Source: Candidatus Omnitrophota bacterium
Lineage (GTDB): Bacteria > Hinthialibacterota > Hinthialibacteria > OLB16
DNA length: 59,331 nucleotides
NCBI GenBank assembly: GCA_020632575.1
Contig: JACKFH010000023.1
Coordinates: 1 to 59,331 of the forward strand
Direction: 5' to 3'
The position numbers and the translations under genes were made by a program. Under the pieces are notes generated by a model. The model did no database searches. It was not told where the DNA came from and was given only the letters and a program-made list of their open reading frames with translations. Below, piece by piece: positions 9,161 to 17,080 of the stretch. How positions within the stretch are numbered: position 1 is the stretch's first letter; each line of letters opens with the position of its first letter.

Positions 9161-10789
9161 ATGTCCAACCGATGCCTGACTCAGCCGGGTCGATTCGCTC
9201 TCCTCGGTCTTCTCGTCATGTTTTGTTCCTTTTTCCTGTCCTCGCCCTCGGCTCTCGGCCAAGAGGAGCATGGGACCGCTCCGGCCGGAATCGGCGAGGC
9301 GATTGTCTCCCAGGAGGAAATCCCACATGGGACAACGGAAGTGGGCGCCGATCACGGTCACGCTGTTGGCGAAGCGCATGGAGGCGAGGCGCACGCGGAG
9401 CACAAACTGACGGTCCCTTCAATCGTTTGGATTCTGCCCTTCGTCTGCCTTCTGATGTGCATCGCGCTTCTTCCGCTCATTCCCGCCACGGAGCATTGGT
9501 GGCACAAGAATTCGAGCAAACTGACCGTTTCACTCATCCTGGCCCTCATCACTATCGCCTACTATTGGTTTCGCGGTTTCGGATTCCCGCATGGTCTCCA
9601 TGTCACCGATCCGGGATTTGAAACGGTTAAAGCGGTTTTCAATCACGCGGTGATCGCGGATTACATTCCTTTCATGTGTCTTCTTTTCAGCCTCTTCGTG
9701 ATTAGCGGTGGGATTAGCGTGACTGGCGACGTGCCGGCCCATCCTACCACGAATGCAACCGTCATCCTTCTGGGTGGAGTTCTCGCCAGTTTCATCGGGA
9801 CGACCGGCGCCGCGATGTTGTTGATCCGGCCTCTGCTTCAGATCAATAAGGAACGGAAATATGTGGTTCACACGGTGATCTTCTTCATCTTCATTGTCTG
9901 CAACATTGGCGGGTGTTTGCTGCCGATTGGCGATCCCCCGCTGTTCCTGGGTTATTTGAGAGGAGTTCCCTTCACCTGGACCTTTCATCTCGTGGTCGAA
10001 TGGGGCTTTTGTCTCGCGGTGGTGCTCGCGGTGTATTTCATTTGGGATTCCATCATGTACAAGCGAGAAACCAAAACGGATATCCGTCACGACGAAACGG
10101 AGAGAGAACCCATTCGCATTCGAGGCGGAGCGAATGCGATGCTACTGCTAGGGGTGGTGTTTGCGGTGGCGCTGCTGGTGCCAGGGAAGACGATTCCAGG
10201 AATCAATTGGGTGGTGCCCGATCTGCATCCCTTCCCTCTTGGGGTTCGGGAGATCGCCCAGCTCGCTTTAGCTGGGATATCCATGGTCATCACCGCCAAG
10301 GCGATTCGCGAAGCGAACGATTTCAACTTCTTCGCGATCAACGAAGTAGGTTGCCTTTTCGTCGGGATCTTTATCACGATGCAGGTGCCAGTGGAAATCC
10401 TCAACCTGAAAGGCCCCGAATTGGGACTCCAGACTCCGGTCCATTTTTTCTGGGCGACCGGGATGCTGTCGAGCTTCTTGGATAACGCTCCGACCTATGT
10501 GGTGTTCTTTCAGACAGCCGGCACGCTGCCATGGGGCGATTCGACGCAACTCATGCAGGGGGTCCAAACCGCCACCGGCACGATCCCTATACCTCTCTTG
10601 GTTTCCATCTCAATCGGCGCGGTCTTCATGGGAGCGAACACCTACATCGGCAACGGACCCAATTTCATGGTCAAGAGCATCGCCGAGCAGGCGGGAGTCA
10701 AGATGCCGAGTTTCTTCGGGTACATGGTCTACAGCGTGGGCGTGCTCATCCCCGTTTTCATCTTGGTGACATTTGTCTTCATGATGTAG
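9161..10789 (+). CDS. NhaD-like sodium:proton antiporter with His-rich periplasmic segment
   Basis: 542 residues from ATG 9161, where a signal peptide or first helix begins (FALLGLLVMFCSFFLSSPSALG); an in-frame ATG at 9074 would add 29 polar residues and is less likely. The protein then has a His/Glu/Gly-rich stretch (about 13 His in residues 40-85) before roughly a dozen membrane segments. Features of the ion-transporter (NhaD/ArsB) superfamily are visible: NIGGCLLPIGDPPLFLGYL, with the GDPP re-entrant motif, and FLDNAPTYVVFF. NhaD exchanges internal Na+ or Li+ for protons and helps salt and alkali tolerance, which fits the betaine operon further on. The His-rich loop might bind metal; that is inference. 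Confidence 0.85.
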   Translation: MSNRCLTQPGRFALLGLLVMFCSFFLSSPSALGQEEHGTAPAGIGEAIVSQEEIPHGTTEVGADHGHAVGEAHGGEAHAEHKLTVPSIVWILPFVCLLMCIALLPLIPATEHWWHKNSSKLTVSLILALITIAYYWFRGFGFPHGLHVTDPGFETVKAVFNHAVIADYIPFMCLLFSLFVISGGISVTGDVPAHPTTNATVILLGGVLASFIGTTGAAMLLIRPLLQINKERKYVVHTVIFFIFIVCNIGGCLLPIGDPPLFLGYLRGVPFTWTFHLVVEWGFCLAVVLAVYFIWDSIMYKRETKTDIRHDETEREPIRIRGGANAMLLLGVVFAVALLVPGKTIPGINWVVPDLHPFPLGVREIAQLALAGISMVITAKAIREANDFNFFAINEVGCLFVGIFITMQVPVEILNLKGPELGLQTPVHFFWATGMLSSFLDNAPTYVVFFQTAGTLPWGDSTQLMQGVQTATGTIPIPLLVSISIGAVFMGANTYIGNGPNFMVKSIAEQAGVKMPSFFGYMVYSVGVLIPVFILVTFVFMM

Positions 10790-10802
10790 AAAGGGTCTGG
10801 GG

Positions 10803-11699
10803 TCACCAGTCGCTCTGGTCGACATGCGGAATGCTGATGGATCGCAGGATGTCGCCAGTGGGTTGCGCCCGGTTGATCACATAGAAGTGAACCCCGGGAA
10901 CGCCTTCCGCGATGAGTTCCTCCAGTTGTTGGGTGCAATGCTCGACTCCGACCTTTCGTTGACCCTCCACATCCTCGCCCAAGGCCTCCATCCGATCGTA
11001 CAAATCGGAAGGGAGCTTGGCGCCACAATTGGAAACCATTCGTTTGAGGTGAGCCGCGCCGGTTGTTGGCAGCACACCGGGAACGATGGGGACCTCGATT
11101 CCGGCCTTGATGCAATCGTCACGGAATCGAAGGAAGTCGGCGTTATTATAGAAAAGCTGGGTGATGACCACGTCACCGCCCGCGTCCACTTTCCGTTTGA
11201 GATTTTCGAGATCGACTTGCGGACTGGGCGCCTCGACATGTACCTCGGGATACCCCGCCACGGCCATGCTAAAATGGGGGAACTCCGCGCGGATTAACGC
11301 AACCAATTCGTTTGCGTACCGGAGACCTCCCTCCACCGCTTTGAACTCGGTTTCACCCTTGGGCGGGTCCCCTCGGAGAGCCACGATATAGTCGATTTCC
11401 AGATTTTGGGCCTCCGAGAGAAAACTTCTGAGCTGGTCAACGGTGGAACCGACACAGGTCAGGTGGGCGGCGACCGGAAGGTTTCGAGAGTCCCTGATCT
11501 TCTTCACAATTTCCAGCGTTTTATCCCGGGTGGACCCCCCGGCCCCATAGGTGCAGGTGATAAACGAGGGGTTGAACTGGATGAGATCCTCGACCGCCTC
11601 ATCGAGACGGTTCTCGCCCTCCTCATTCTTTGGGGGAAAAAACTCAAACGACAGGCCAAACCCGCCGCGCGCATAGTGTTCGTTGATTCGAATCGCCAT
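10803..11699 (-). CDS. metF: 5,10-methylenetetrahydrofolate reductase
   Basis: 298 residues, the normal length for the bacterial enzyme. It reduces 5,10-methylene-THF to 5-methyl-THF using FAD and NAD(P)H, supplying methyl groups for methionine and hence SAM. Motifs: SFEFFPPKNEEGE near the start, TCTYGAGGSTRDKT, HLTCVGS, and DYIVALRGDPPKGE, all hallmarks of the FAD-binding TIM barrel, with the later VVITQLFYN segment. It converges on the antiporter gene with a 13-nt gap and no obvious terminator. Its product feeds the methyl cycle that the betaine-forming methyltransferases at 31-33 kb draw on heavily, though the genes are not linked. Confidence 0.96.
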   Translation of the reverse strand: MAIRINEHYARGGFGLSFEFFPPKNEEGENRLDEAVEDLIQFNPSFITCTYGAGGSTRDKTLEIVKKIRDSRNLPVAAHLTCVGSTVDQLRSFLSEAQNLEIDYIVALRGDPPKGETEFKAVEGGLRYANELVALIRAEFPHFSMAVAGYPEVHVEAPSPQVDLENLKRKVDAGGDVVITQLFYNNADFLRFRDDCIKAGIEVPIVPGVLPTTGAAHLKRMVSNCGAKLPSDLYDRMEALGEDVEGQRKVGVEHCTQQLEELIAEGVPGVHFYVINRAQPTGDILRSISIPHVDQSDW

Positions 11700-11949
11700 C
11701 TGAAACCTCTAATCTATTTTATTCAATTTTGGGGGAAAGATATTGAAGATGATAGCCTCGGGCCATCGGAAACTGCGAAAACAGTATCGCCGCTTTCCGA
11801 TCTCTTGGCTACGACCCCTCTCCAATCGTCAGGTAATATACATTGACAACTCATAATTTTCAGGGAAATTTGGCGATGGAGGTGGTATCTTTTTGCCGGA
11901 TTTTTGGGATGCTAATGGGAAATTGTAAAGGAATTCAGCCGGTTCGATC

Positions 11950-12894
11950 ATGCGAAAAACACCTACCTGCCACCCATGTGCGGAGAAGCAGACGCTTCGA
12001 GTCCTCGATGTGGCCCTCTCTCACCCCAACTGCCCACAATACTCTCAGGAAGAGGTTTCTCGTATTCAGGAATCACTGGTGTTGCAGGTTCGTGAGCACC
12101 TAAAGACCAAACCCCCAGAAACCTCTCCCGCCGAATTGTCTTTCGATGCAATCAAGGCGGTGTATGAATTGACCGGTTTGGACGATCCCTACTCCGTTTT
12201 GAAACAGCTATCGAACGAAGAAGCCATGGAGCATCTCCCACGGATGAGACAGTGGATCGAAGAGAGCGATCATCCCCTCGACACCGCGGCGAGGATGGCG
12301 GTGGCGGGAAATATTATCGACCTTGGGATTCGCAAGGATTACGATATCGAGGAGAGTGTGGCGCGAATCCTCGAGGAGGGTTTCGCGATCGATTTCCTCG
12401 ATGAATTCCTCCAGGATTTGCGTGACAGAGAGGTGAAGGGGACCCATCCGAAAGTCCTTTATATCTGCGACAACGCTGGCGAGATCGCATTCGACCGGCT
12501 GTTTTTGGAGACTTTGATCGAGCATTTTCCGCGAACTTCTTTCATCGCGGCGGTCAACGGTGGCCCCATCCTCAATGACGCAACCATGGAGGACGCCGAG
12601 TTTGTCGGCCTTCCCGAGGTGGTTCCGGTGATTGACAATGGATATGGTTTGCTTGGCACCGTTCTAAGCGAGGTGTCGCAAGAGTTTAAGAAGGCGTTCG
12701 ATGAGGCCGATTGGGTGATCAGCAAGGGGCAGGCGAACTACGAGACGTTGGACGGTGTCTCCGATAAGGTGGTTTTCCTTCTGAAAGCGAAGTGCGATCC
12801 GATCGCCGAGCATGTCGGCGTCACTCTCTTTCAGGGGGTTTTCAAGAGAAACGATGACCGTTTGGTCGTCACTGCTTTGGGGGAATCCTCGTAA
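11950..12894 (+). CDS. DUF89 family metal-dependent phosphatase (damage-control phosphatase type)
   Basis: 314 residues. The family (ARMT1-like/DUF89) removes phosphate from side-product sugar phosphates such as fructose-1-phosphate or from phosphopantetheine, using a divalent metal. Conserved parts visible: the N-terminal Cys pair C7-x2-C10, AGNIIDLG at 119-126, the metal-binding DNAGE at 174-178, NGGPILNDAT at 203-212, and SKGQANYE at 258-265. It is followed 1 nt after its stop by an NDP-sugar epimerase, so the two are cotranscribed, which supports a role in sugar-phosphate housekeeping. The exact substrate is unknown. Confidence 0.9.
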   Translation: MRKTPTCHPCAEKQTLRVLDVALSHPNCPQYSQEEVSRIQESLVLQVREHLKTKPPETSPAELSFDAIKAVYELTGLDDPYSVLKQLSNEEAMEHLPRMRQWIEESDHPLDTAARMAVAGNIIDLGIRKDYDIEESVARILEEGFAIDFLDEFLQDLRDREVKGTHPKVLYICDNAGEIAFDRLFLETLIEHFPRTSFIAAVNGGPILNDATMEDAEFVGLPEVVPVIDNGYGLLGTVLSEVSQEFKKAFDEADWVISKGQANYETLDGVSDKVVFLLKAKCDPIAEHVGVTLFQGVFKRNDDRLVVTALGESS

Positions 12895-12895
12895 C

Positions 12896-13837
12896 ATGAA
12901 ACTGTCCGCGCTTGTCACTGGTGGAGCCGGGTTCATCGGCTCTCACCTTGTCCGCCGTCTGCTCCAAGAAGGCTATAATGTCCGAGTCATAGACAACCTG
13001 GCCACCGGTTTCGTGAAGAATCTCGATGAGGTCAAGGACGACATTGTCTTTATCGAGGGAGATATCCGAGACGGAGATCAGGTCCTCGCCGCAACCGAGG
13101 GGATGGACTGTATTTTTCATCAAGCCGCGATGGCCTCGGTTCCGCGATCGATCGCTGAACCCGCAATGACGCATGAGGTCAATGTGATGGGAACGCTGAA
13201 CATCCTCGAGGCGGCGAAAATCAAGCAAGTTCCTCGAGTGGTCATGGCCTCCTCCTCCTCCGTTTATGGTGATACGCCCACTCTGCCCAAGGATGAGTCA
13301 ATGCCACCCTCGCCCCTGAGTCCCTACGCGACCCACAAATTCGCCAATGAGTTGTACGCGTACCAGTACTTTCTTCACTACGGGATCGAGACGATTTGTC
13401 TTCGTTATTTCAACATCTTCGGACCGCGTCAGGACCCAAACGGGGCCTACGCCGCCGTCATCCCCTGTTTTGTGAAGAATATCCGGAACGGCGTTCCTCC
13501 AAGGATCAATGGAGATGGACAACACAGCCGTGACTTCACCTTTGTCGCCAACGCGGTGGAAGGAAATCTGCTCGCCTCAAAAGCCGACGGGGTGGGCGGG
13601 GAAGTCTTTAATATCGCCACGGGACATCGAGTCACCATCCAGGAACTCGCGGAAAAAATCGCGGAATCCTTCGACTGGCGGGGGGGCATCGAGCATGGAC
13701 CCGCAAGAGAGGGAGACATCCTCCACTCCTACGCGGACATCTCAAAGGCGGAAAAGAAATTAGGCTATCAACCGATGGTCAGTTTTGAGGATGGTCTCTC
13801 GGTGACTGTGGATTGGTTTCGGGAGTTGGAGTTCTAG
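12896..13837 (+). CDS. NAD-dependent nucleotide-sugar epimerase/dehydratase (extended SDR)
   Basis: 313 residues from ATG 12896, directly after the DUF89 stop; the open frame further upstream overlaps the preceding gene and is not used. It has the Rossmann NAD motif TGGAGFIGS (8-16), the SSSSVYG strand with catalytic Ser (about 119-125), and the YxxxK pair Tyr144/Lys148 (YATHK), then RYFNIFGPRQDP typical of UDP-GlcNAc/UDP-Glc 4-epimerases (WbpP/GalE-like). It likely makes an activated sugar for surface polysaccharide. Substrate specificity cannot be read from sequence alone. Confidence 0.92.
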   Translation: MKLSALVTGGAGFIGSHLVRRLLQEGYNVRVIDNLATGFVKNLDEVKDDIVFIEGDIRDGDQVLAATEGMDCIFHQAAMASVPRSIAEPAMTHEVNVMGTLNILEAAKIKQVPRVVMASSSSVYGDTPTLPKDESMPPSPLSPYATHKFANELYAYQYFLHYGIETICLRYFNIFGPRQDPNGAYAAVIPCFVKNIRNGVPPRINGDGQHSRDFTFVANAVEGNLLASKADGVGGEVFNIATGHRVTIQELAEKIAESFDWRGGIEHGPAREGDILHSYADISKAEKKLGYQPMVSFEDGLSVTVDWFRELEF

Positions 13838-13941
13838 GGTTCAGTCTCAATCAACCGCACAAGTTGTTTTTCAGAATTTGGCGCAAAGGGATTGACGATC
13901 TTTGACGTTGCGTTTCAGGATCATCCAGGAGGATGCACGCA

Positions 13942-15342
13942 ATGAGACGGACGTCAGTAATCGGAGTGGGAACTCTTCTATCCGTTCTTTTTGTGTCAGC
14001 GGGCCATTCGGCAGACGTCGCCAACATCCCCCTTCTCCCAAAAACGCCTTCGGTCTTTGTCACCCGGGGACCCTATCTCCAGATGGGATCGTCCACCGCG
14101 GTCACCCTTCGGTGGAGAACCAATCAACCGACCGACAGCTATGTTCGTTCCGGGACCGACCTTGCCGATTTGAACGATGTCGCTTTCGATGTTTCCTCAA
14201 CCACCGAGCATGAAATCCTCGTGGAAGGCTTGTCCCCAGACACGAAGTATTACTATAGCGTTGGCGATGCGACCGGCTCCCTCGCGGGTGGTTTCGACTC
14301 CTATTATTTTGTCACTTCTCCCCCGACAGGGGCCGCGAAACCGACGCGGATTTGGGCCTTGGGGGATTCCGGGCTAGCCGGGGCTAGCGCGGAGGCGGTT
14401 CGAGACGCTTTCTACGATTTCAATGGAGGGACTCACCCCGATCTCTGGTTAATGCTGGGGGACAACGCTTATGGCATTCCGGGTTATGGCGACGGCTCGC
14501 AGGTGGCCTACCAAGTTGCGGTCTTTGACAGATTCCCGCGGACGCTGCGGACCTCGGTGCTCTGGCCAACAATTGGGAACCACGAATGGGTCTCCTCTTT
14601 CGAGGCGATCGGACCCTATTTCGATATGTTCACTCTCCCGAAAAATGGGGAAGCTGGCGGAGAGCCTTCGGGGTTCGAGGGTTACTATTCCTTCGATTAT
14701 GGAAACATTCATTTCATCTGTTTGGACTCGAATGATGGCATTCTCATGGGGGCGTCGCCGGATCCTCTTTCCGAGTGGGGGATGATCCCATGGCTCGAGT
14801 CCGACCTAGCCGCTACGGATCAAGATTGGATCATCGCGTTCTTTCACCATCCTCCTTACAGCAAAGGGGGCCATGATTCAGATCGGGAGCGCAACCTCAT
14901 ATTGATGCGTGAAAACGCTCTCCCCGTTCTGGAAAGGGGAGGCGTGGATCTGGTGCTTTCCGGGCACAGTCATTCTTTTGAACGATCCGTTCTCATCGAC
15001 GGACACTATGGAAAATCGAGCACGCTGGTGAGCGCCAATATTCTGGATAGCGGCAACGGTAACTCCCTGGGGGATGGCGAATACCGAAAATACCACGGGA
15101 CCTATTCGCACAATGGGACGGTCTACGCGGTTTGCGGATCCTCCTCGAGGCTCACCGAGGGCTCCCTGGACCACCCGGTCATGGCCACCAGCCAACTCCG
15201 GATGGGGTCGATGGTCATCGACATTGATGGGGACCGTCTCGACGCCCGGTTCCTGGACATCCACGGAGAGGTGGAGGATTCGTTCACGATCCTCAAGCGG
15301 GATGTGTTATCGGAGAACTCGTCGTGGGTGCGGTATGAGTGA
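13942..15342 (+). CDS. Purple acid phosphatase-like metallophosphoesterase, secreted
   Basis: 466 residues from ATG 13942, which has AGGAGG nine bases upstream; ATG 13933 directly abuts that site and is less likely. A signal peptide (VGTLLSVLFVSAGHSA) leads into a fibronectin-III-like N-terminal domain (VTLRWRTNQPT ... LSPDTKYYYSVG) and a calcineurin-like phosphoesterase domain. Metal-binding motifs in order: ALGDSG, MLGDNAYG, TIGNHEW, FFHHPPYS and SGHSHSFER. That is the purple acid phosphatase layout, with a di-metal centre acting on phosphate monoesters in the periplasm or outside. It could help the cell obtain phosphate. No Pho-box was recognised upstream. Confidence 0.88.
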   Translation: MRRTSVIGVGTLLSVLFVSAGHSADVANIPLLPKTPSVFVTRGPYLQMGSSTAVTLRWRTNQPTDSYVRSGTDLADLNDVAFDVSSTTEHEILVEGLSPDTKYYYSVGDATGSLAGGFDSYYFVTSPPTGAAKPTRIWALGDSGLAGASAEAVRDAFYDFNGGTHPDLWLMLGDNAYGIPGYGDGSQVAYQVAVFDRFPRTLRTSVLWPTIGNHEWVSSFEAIGPYFDMFTLPKNGEAGGEPSGFEGYYSFDYGNIHFICLDSNDGILMGASPDPLSEWGMIPWLESDLAATDQDWIIAFFHHPPYSKGGHDSDRERNLILMRENALPVLERGGVDLVLSGHSHSFERSVLIDGHYGKSSTLVSANILDSGNGNSLGDGEYRKYHGTYSHNGTVYAVCGSSSRLTEGSLDHPVMATSQLRMGSMVIDIDGDRLDARFLDIHGEVEDSFTILKRDVLSENSSWVRYE

Positions 15343-15452
15343 GAGGGGGGCAACCGACCAAGAAGTGAATGTGGTGTATCATTCCCAGACCTTAAGGTCC
15401 AACCCCCGAGAGGAAGCGGGGGGATCTGTGAACAGCCTCGTTTGAAGGTTTC

Positions 15453-15493
15453 GCCAGGAGCGCCATTGGCGATGGAAGGTGGTTTGCGTTCGG
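15453..15493 (-). pseudogene. Possible third 5S rRNA scrap
   Basis: About 40 bp resemble the middle of the two 5S copies further on: CCAGGAGC, then CCATTGGCGATGGA, then GTTCGG in the same order and orientation, with a 3-base gap and scattered changes. It is short, so chance cannot be excluded, but its place at the far edge of the same decayed region supports a 5S remnant. Confidence 0.4.
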
Positions 15494-15689
15494 ATTCGTG
15501 GCACTGGAAGATTCATTGCCTACGCCGCCGGACCCTTTGGCTTACGCGACAGTCCTCATCTTGTTTGCTGGATGGACTGCAAATATGCTTGGTCGAAATT
15601 GATACCGCGCTGCAAATCCAGCCCAGGAAAATCGCCCCGCAACCCCCGAGGGCTTTGGCTTGCGACAGTCACTTTTTGCAAAATCCTGC

Positions 15690-15890
15690 CCGGAAGTCGG
15701 TGGCGGAAGCGGTTTTCCATCCTCCAGGTAAAGTTCGATCGCTTCTTCGACGATCTGACAGAGTTCATCGAAGACCGCCCGTTCGTCATCGCCATGACAA
15801 CCGCCGAGGATCAATCCGGGAGCGCTGCCCACATAGCATTGATCCTCCTCGGACCATTCGACCACTTTAGCGTAGCGTGCGCTGGTTTCA
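15690..15890 (-). pseudogene. HicB-like antitoxin remnant
   Basis: The stretch encodes an uninterrupted HicB core, including RYAKVVEWSEEDQCYVG, LGGCHGDD and EEAIELYLEDGKPLPPP, typical of the RNase-H-like fold of HicB antitoxins. Its ends are broken. There is no proper start codon in the expected place (only GTG 15865, inside the first strand), and the C-terminal frame slips after PTSGQDFAK into nonsense. It directly follows a HicA-like remnant on the same strand, the usual hicA-hicB order. I read it as a dead or dying module in the debris downstream of the 5S genes. Confidence 0.6.
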
Positions 15891-16077
15891 CTGTTTGGAC
15901 TCCTCGATGCTTCTTTAACGGCAATATCTACCTTGTATCGCTTAGCGAGGTCTCACGGTTTCTGAAACGGTGATTGGCTCCACGCCTTGGATGCCACAAA
16001 GTTCCGATGACTACCTTACAACGGTTAACAAATCGTCTTTCGAGATCCGCGATCAATCCTCGAACTGTTGGTGGCAT
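15891..16077 (-). pseudogene. HicA-like toxin remnant, frameshifted
   Basis: From ATG 16077 the frame reads MPPTVRGLIADLERR and VNR, then slips. Pieces matching the HicA dsRNA-binding-like fold continue in other frames: a HPRRGAN/VEPITVSE stretch, then DLAKRYKVDIAVKEASR running into the HicB remnant. An intact HicA would have the Gly-Ser-His-x-x-F core, which is scrambled here. The toxin is therefore inactivated by frameshifts. Assignment rests on my recollection of HicA layout and on the adjoining HicB remnant. Confidence 0.5.
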
Positions 16078-16196
16078 TGGGTTCGAGCGGTCTCGTTTCT
16101 CAGAAGAGTGGATTTGCGGACTTTGACCTCATCCTAGTCAGATTACACGTCATTTTCAACGAAAGTTTTTCCAAATCTGCTAGGCGGCTCCAGAGG

Positions 16197-16237
16197 CAAA
16201 AACGACGAAACGCCTCCAGGTTACCAGGAGGCGTTTC
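16197..16237 (-). terminator. Intrinsic terminator of the second 5S copy
   Basis: On the minus strand an 11-bp GAAACGCCTCC/GGAGGCGTTTC stem is followed by GTCGTTTTT. It matches the terminator after the intact 5S (19495-19535) in position and outer stem, but the inner stem and loop differ. Confidence 0.85.
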
Positions 16238-16241
16238 ATAT

Positions 16242-16332
16242 TCCCCGGCATGGTCCTACTCTCCCACTCCCTTCCAGGAGCAGTACCATTGGCGATGGAG
16301 GGCTTAGCTTCTGTGTTCGGGATGGGAACAGG
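16242..16332 (-). rRNA. Second 5S rRNA copy, 3' three quarters identical, 5' quarter diverged
   Basis: These 91 bases are identical to bases 19540-19630 of the intact 5S gene, covering its 3' portion. The remaining 5' part (to about 16374) has diverged. It still begins TCCGATG, which could close helix I, but runs about six bases longer and disrupts helix II (ATGGAGG in the intact copy). It may be a pseudogene or a variant 5S; a weak TTCGCA-17-TAAACT promoter-like pair sits just upstream. It is not obviously part of the 23S-5S transcript, being 3.2 kb beyond the intact terminator. Confidence 0.85.
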
Positions 16333-16534
16333 AACCTGATGCCCCCCAATGCATTCGACATCGGATTTATAGAGAGTTTAACCGTTTATACTCGATATGC
16401 GAAAATGGGTATAAATCAACCCAAAGGGTTTCACCTGAGATCCGGGGAAGGAAGTCTCCGATTCCCACCAGTTCAACGTTGCGACCACGACCGCGTTGCC
16501 TTACGATTCGAAAATAGCGTTGAAAAAGAGGACC

Positions 16535-16765
16535 ATGAAAGCAATCCCATTCGATCATGCCCAGGCCAATTTGGAAAAGACGCTGGACCAAGTCTGCGAC
16601 AATCGCGATCCGGTTTTCATCACGCGGGAAAACAATCCATCGGGAGTTCTGATTTCCCTTGAGGACTATGGATCCCTGGATGAGACGGTTCATCTTCTCA
16701 GGAGCCCAGAAAACGCAAAGCGCCTCCTGGAATCCAGTGGACAATCGGAGCAAGACAGCGGTTAG
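16535..16765 (+). CDS. Phd/YefM-family antitoxin
   Basis: 76 residues from ATG 16535, preceded by AAAGAGG. The N-terminus MKAIPFDHAQANLEKTLDQV, the central FITRENNPSGVLISLEDYGSLDET and the LLRSPENAKRLLES helix are the standard YefM layout: a DNA-binding N-terminal fold that represses its own operon and a C-terminal tail that wraps the toxin. The expected partner, a YoeB-type ribonuclease, follows at 16780 but is cut short by a stop codon, so this antitoxin appears orphaned. It lies between the two 5S copies. Confidence 0.85.
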   Translation: MKAIPFDHAQANLEKTLDQVCDNRDPVFITRENNPSGVLISLEDYGSLDETVHLLRSPENAKRLLESSGQSEQDSG

Positions 16766-16779
16766 GAAAAGGAACGGGT

Positions 16780-16833
16780 CAATTCAGAATCGTCTCTCCC
16801 GAATCCGCCTGGAACGACTATCTTTATTGGTAG
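16780..16833 (+). pseudogene. YoeB-like toxin fragment ended by an early stop
   Basis: Fourteen nucleotides after the antitoxin stop, the frame reads QFRIVSPESAWNDYLYW and then TAG. This is the first strand and helix of YoeB (usual form M-x-x-x-FSxxAWxDYLYWQ). The start codon is gone and the remaining roughly 60 residues are absent or unrecognisable. The rest of the stretch to 17080 holds no gene that I can support. Confidence 0.65.
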
Positions 16834-17080
16834 AGGCAAGAACGAAATCCACAAAGAGCAGGGTCCGGACGAGCGGGTCGACCATAAAGGACTGAATAGG
16901 TCATGGTATGCTCGAGCGTGGCTACCACAAACCGGAAATTGAGTGGACAGAGGAGCACATCAGCGGGATAATCCTGCACGGACAAAGGTTTCGAATTAGG
17001 CGAGGTTGTTGGCGGCAGTTCAAATCAGCGGCACTAGCCGAGTGGAAAACATAATAGTCTGAGAACCAAGAGGCAACACA

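Noticed and set aside
16908..17054. 48-residue open frame starting MLERGYHKPEIEW
   Set aside because: No family recognised, no ribosome site, and it lies in decayed sequence; could be part of a lost gene but not supportable.
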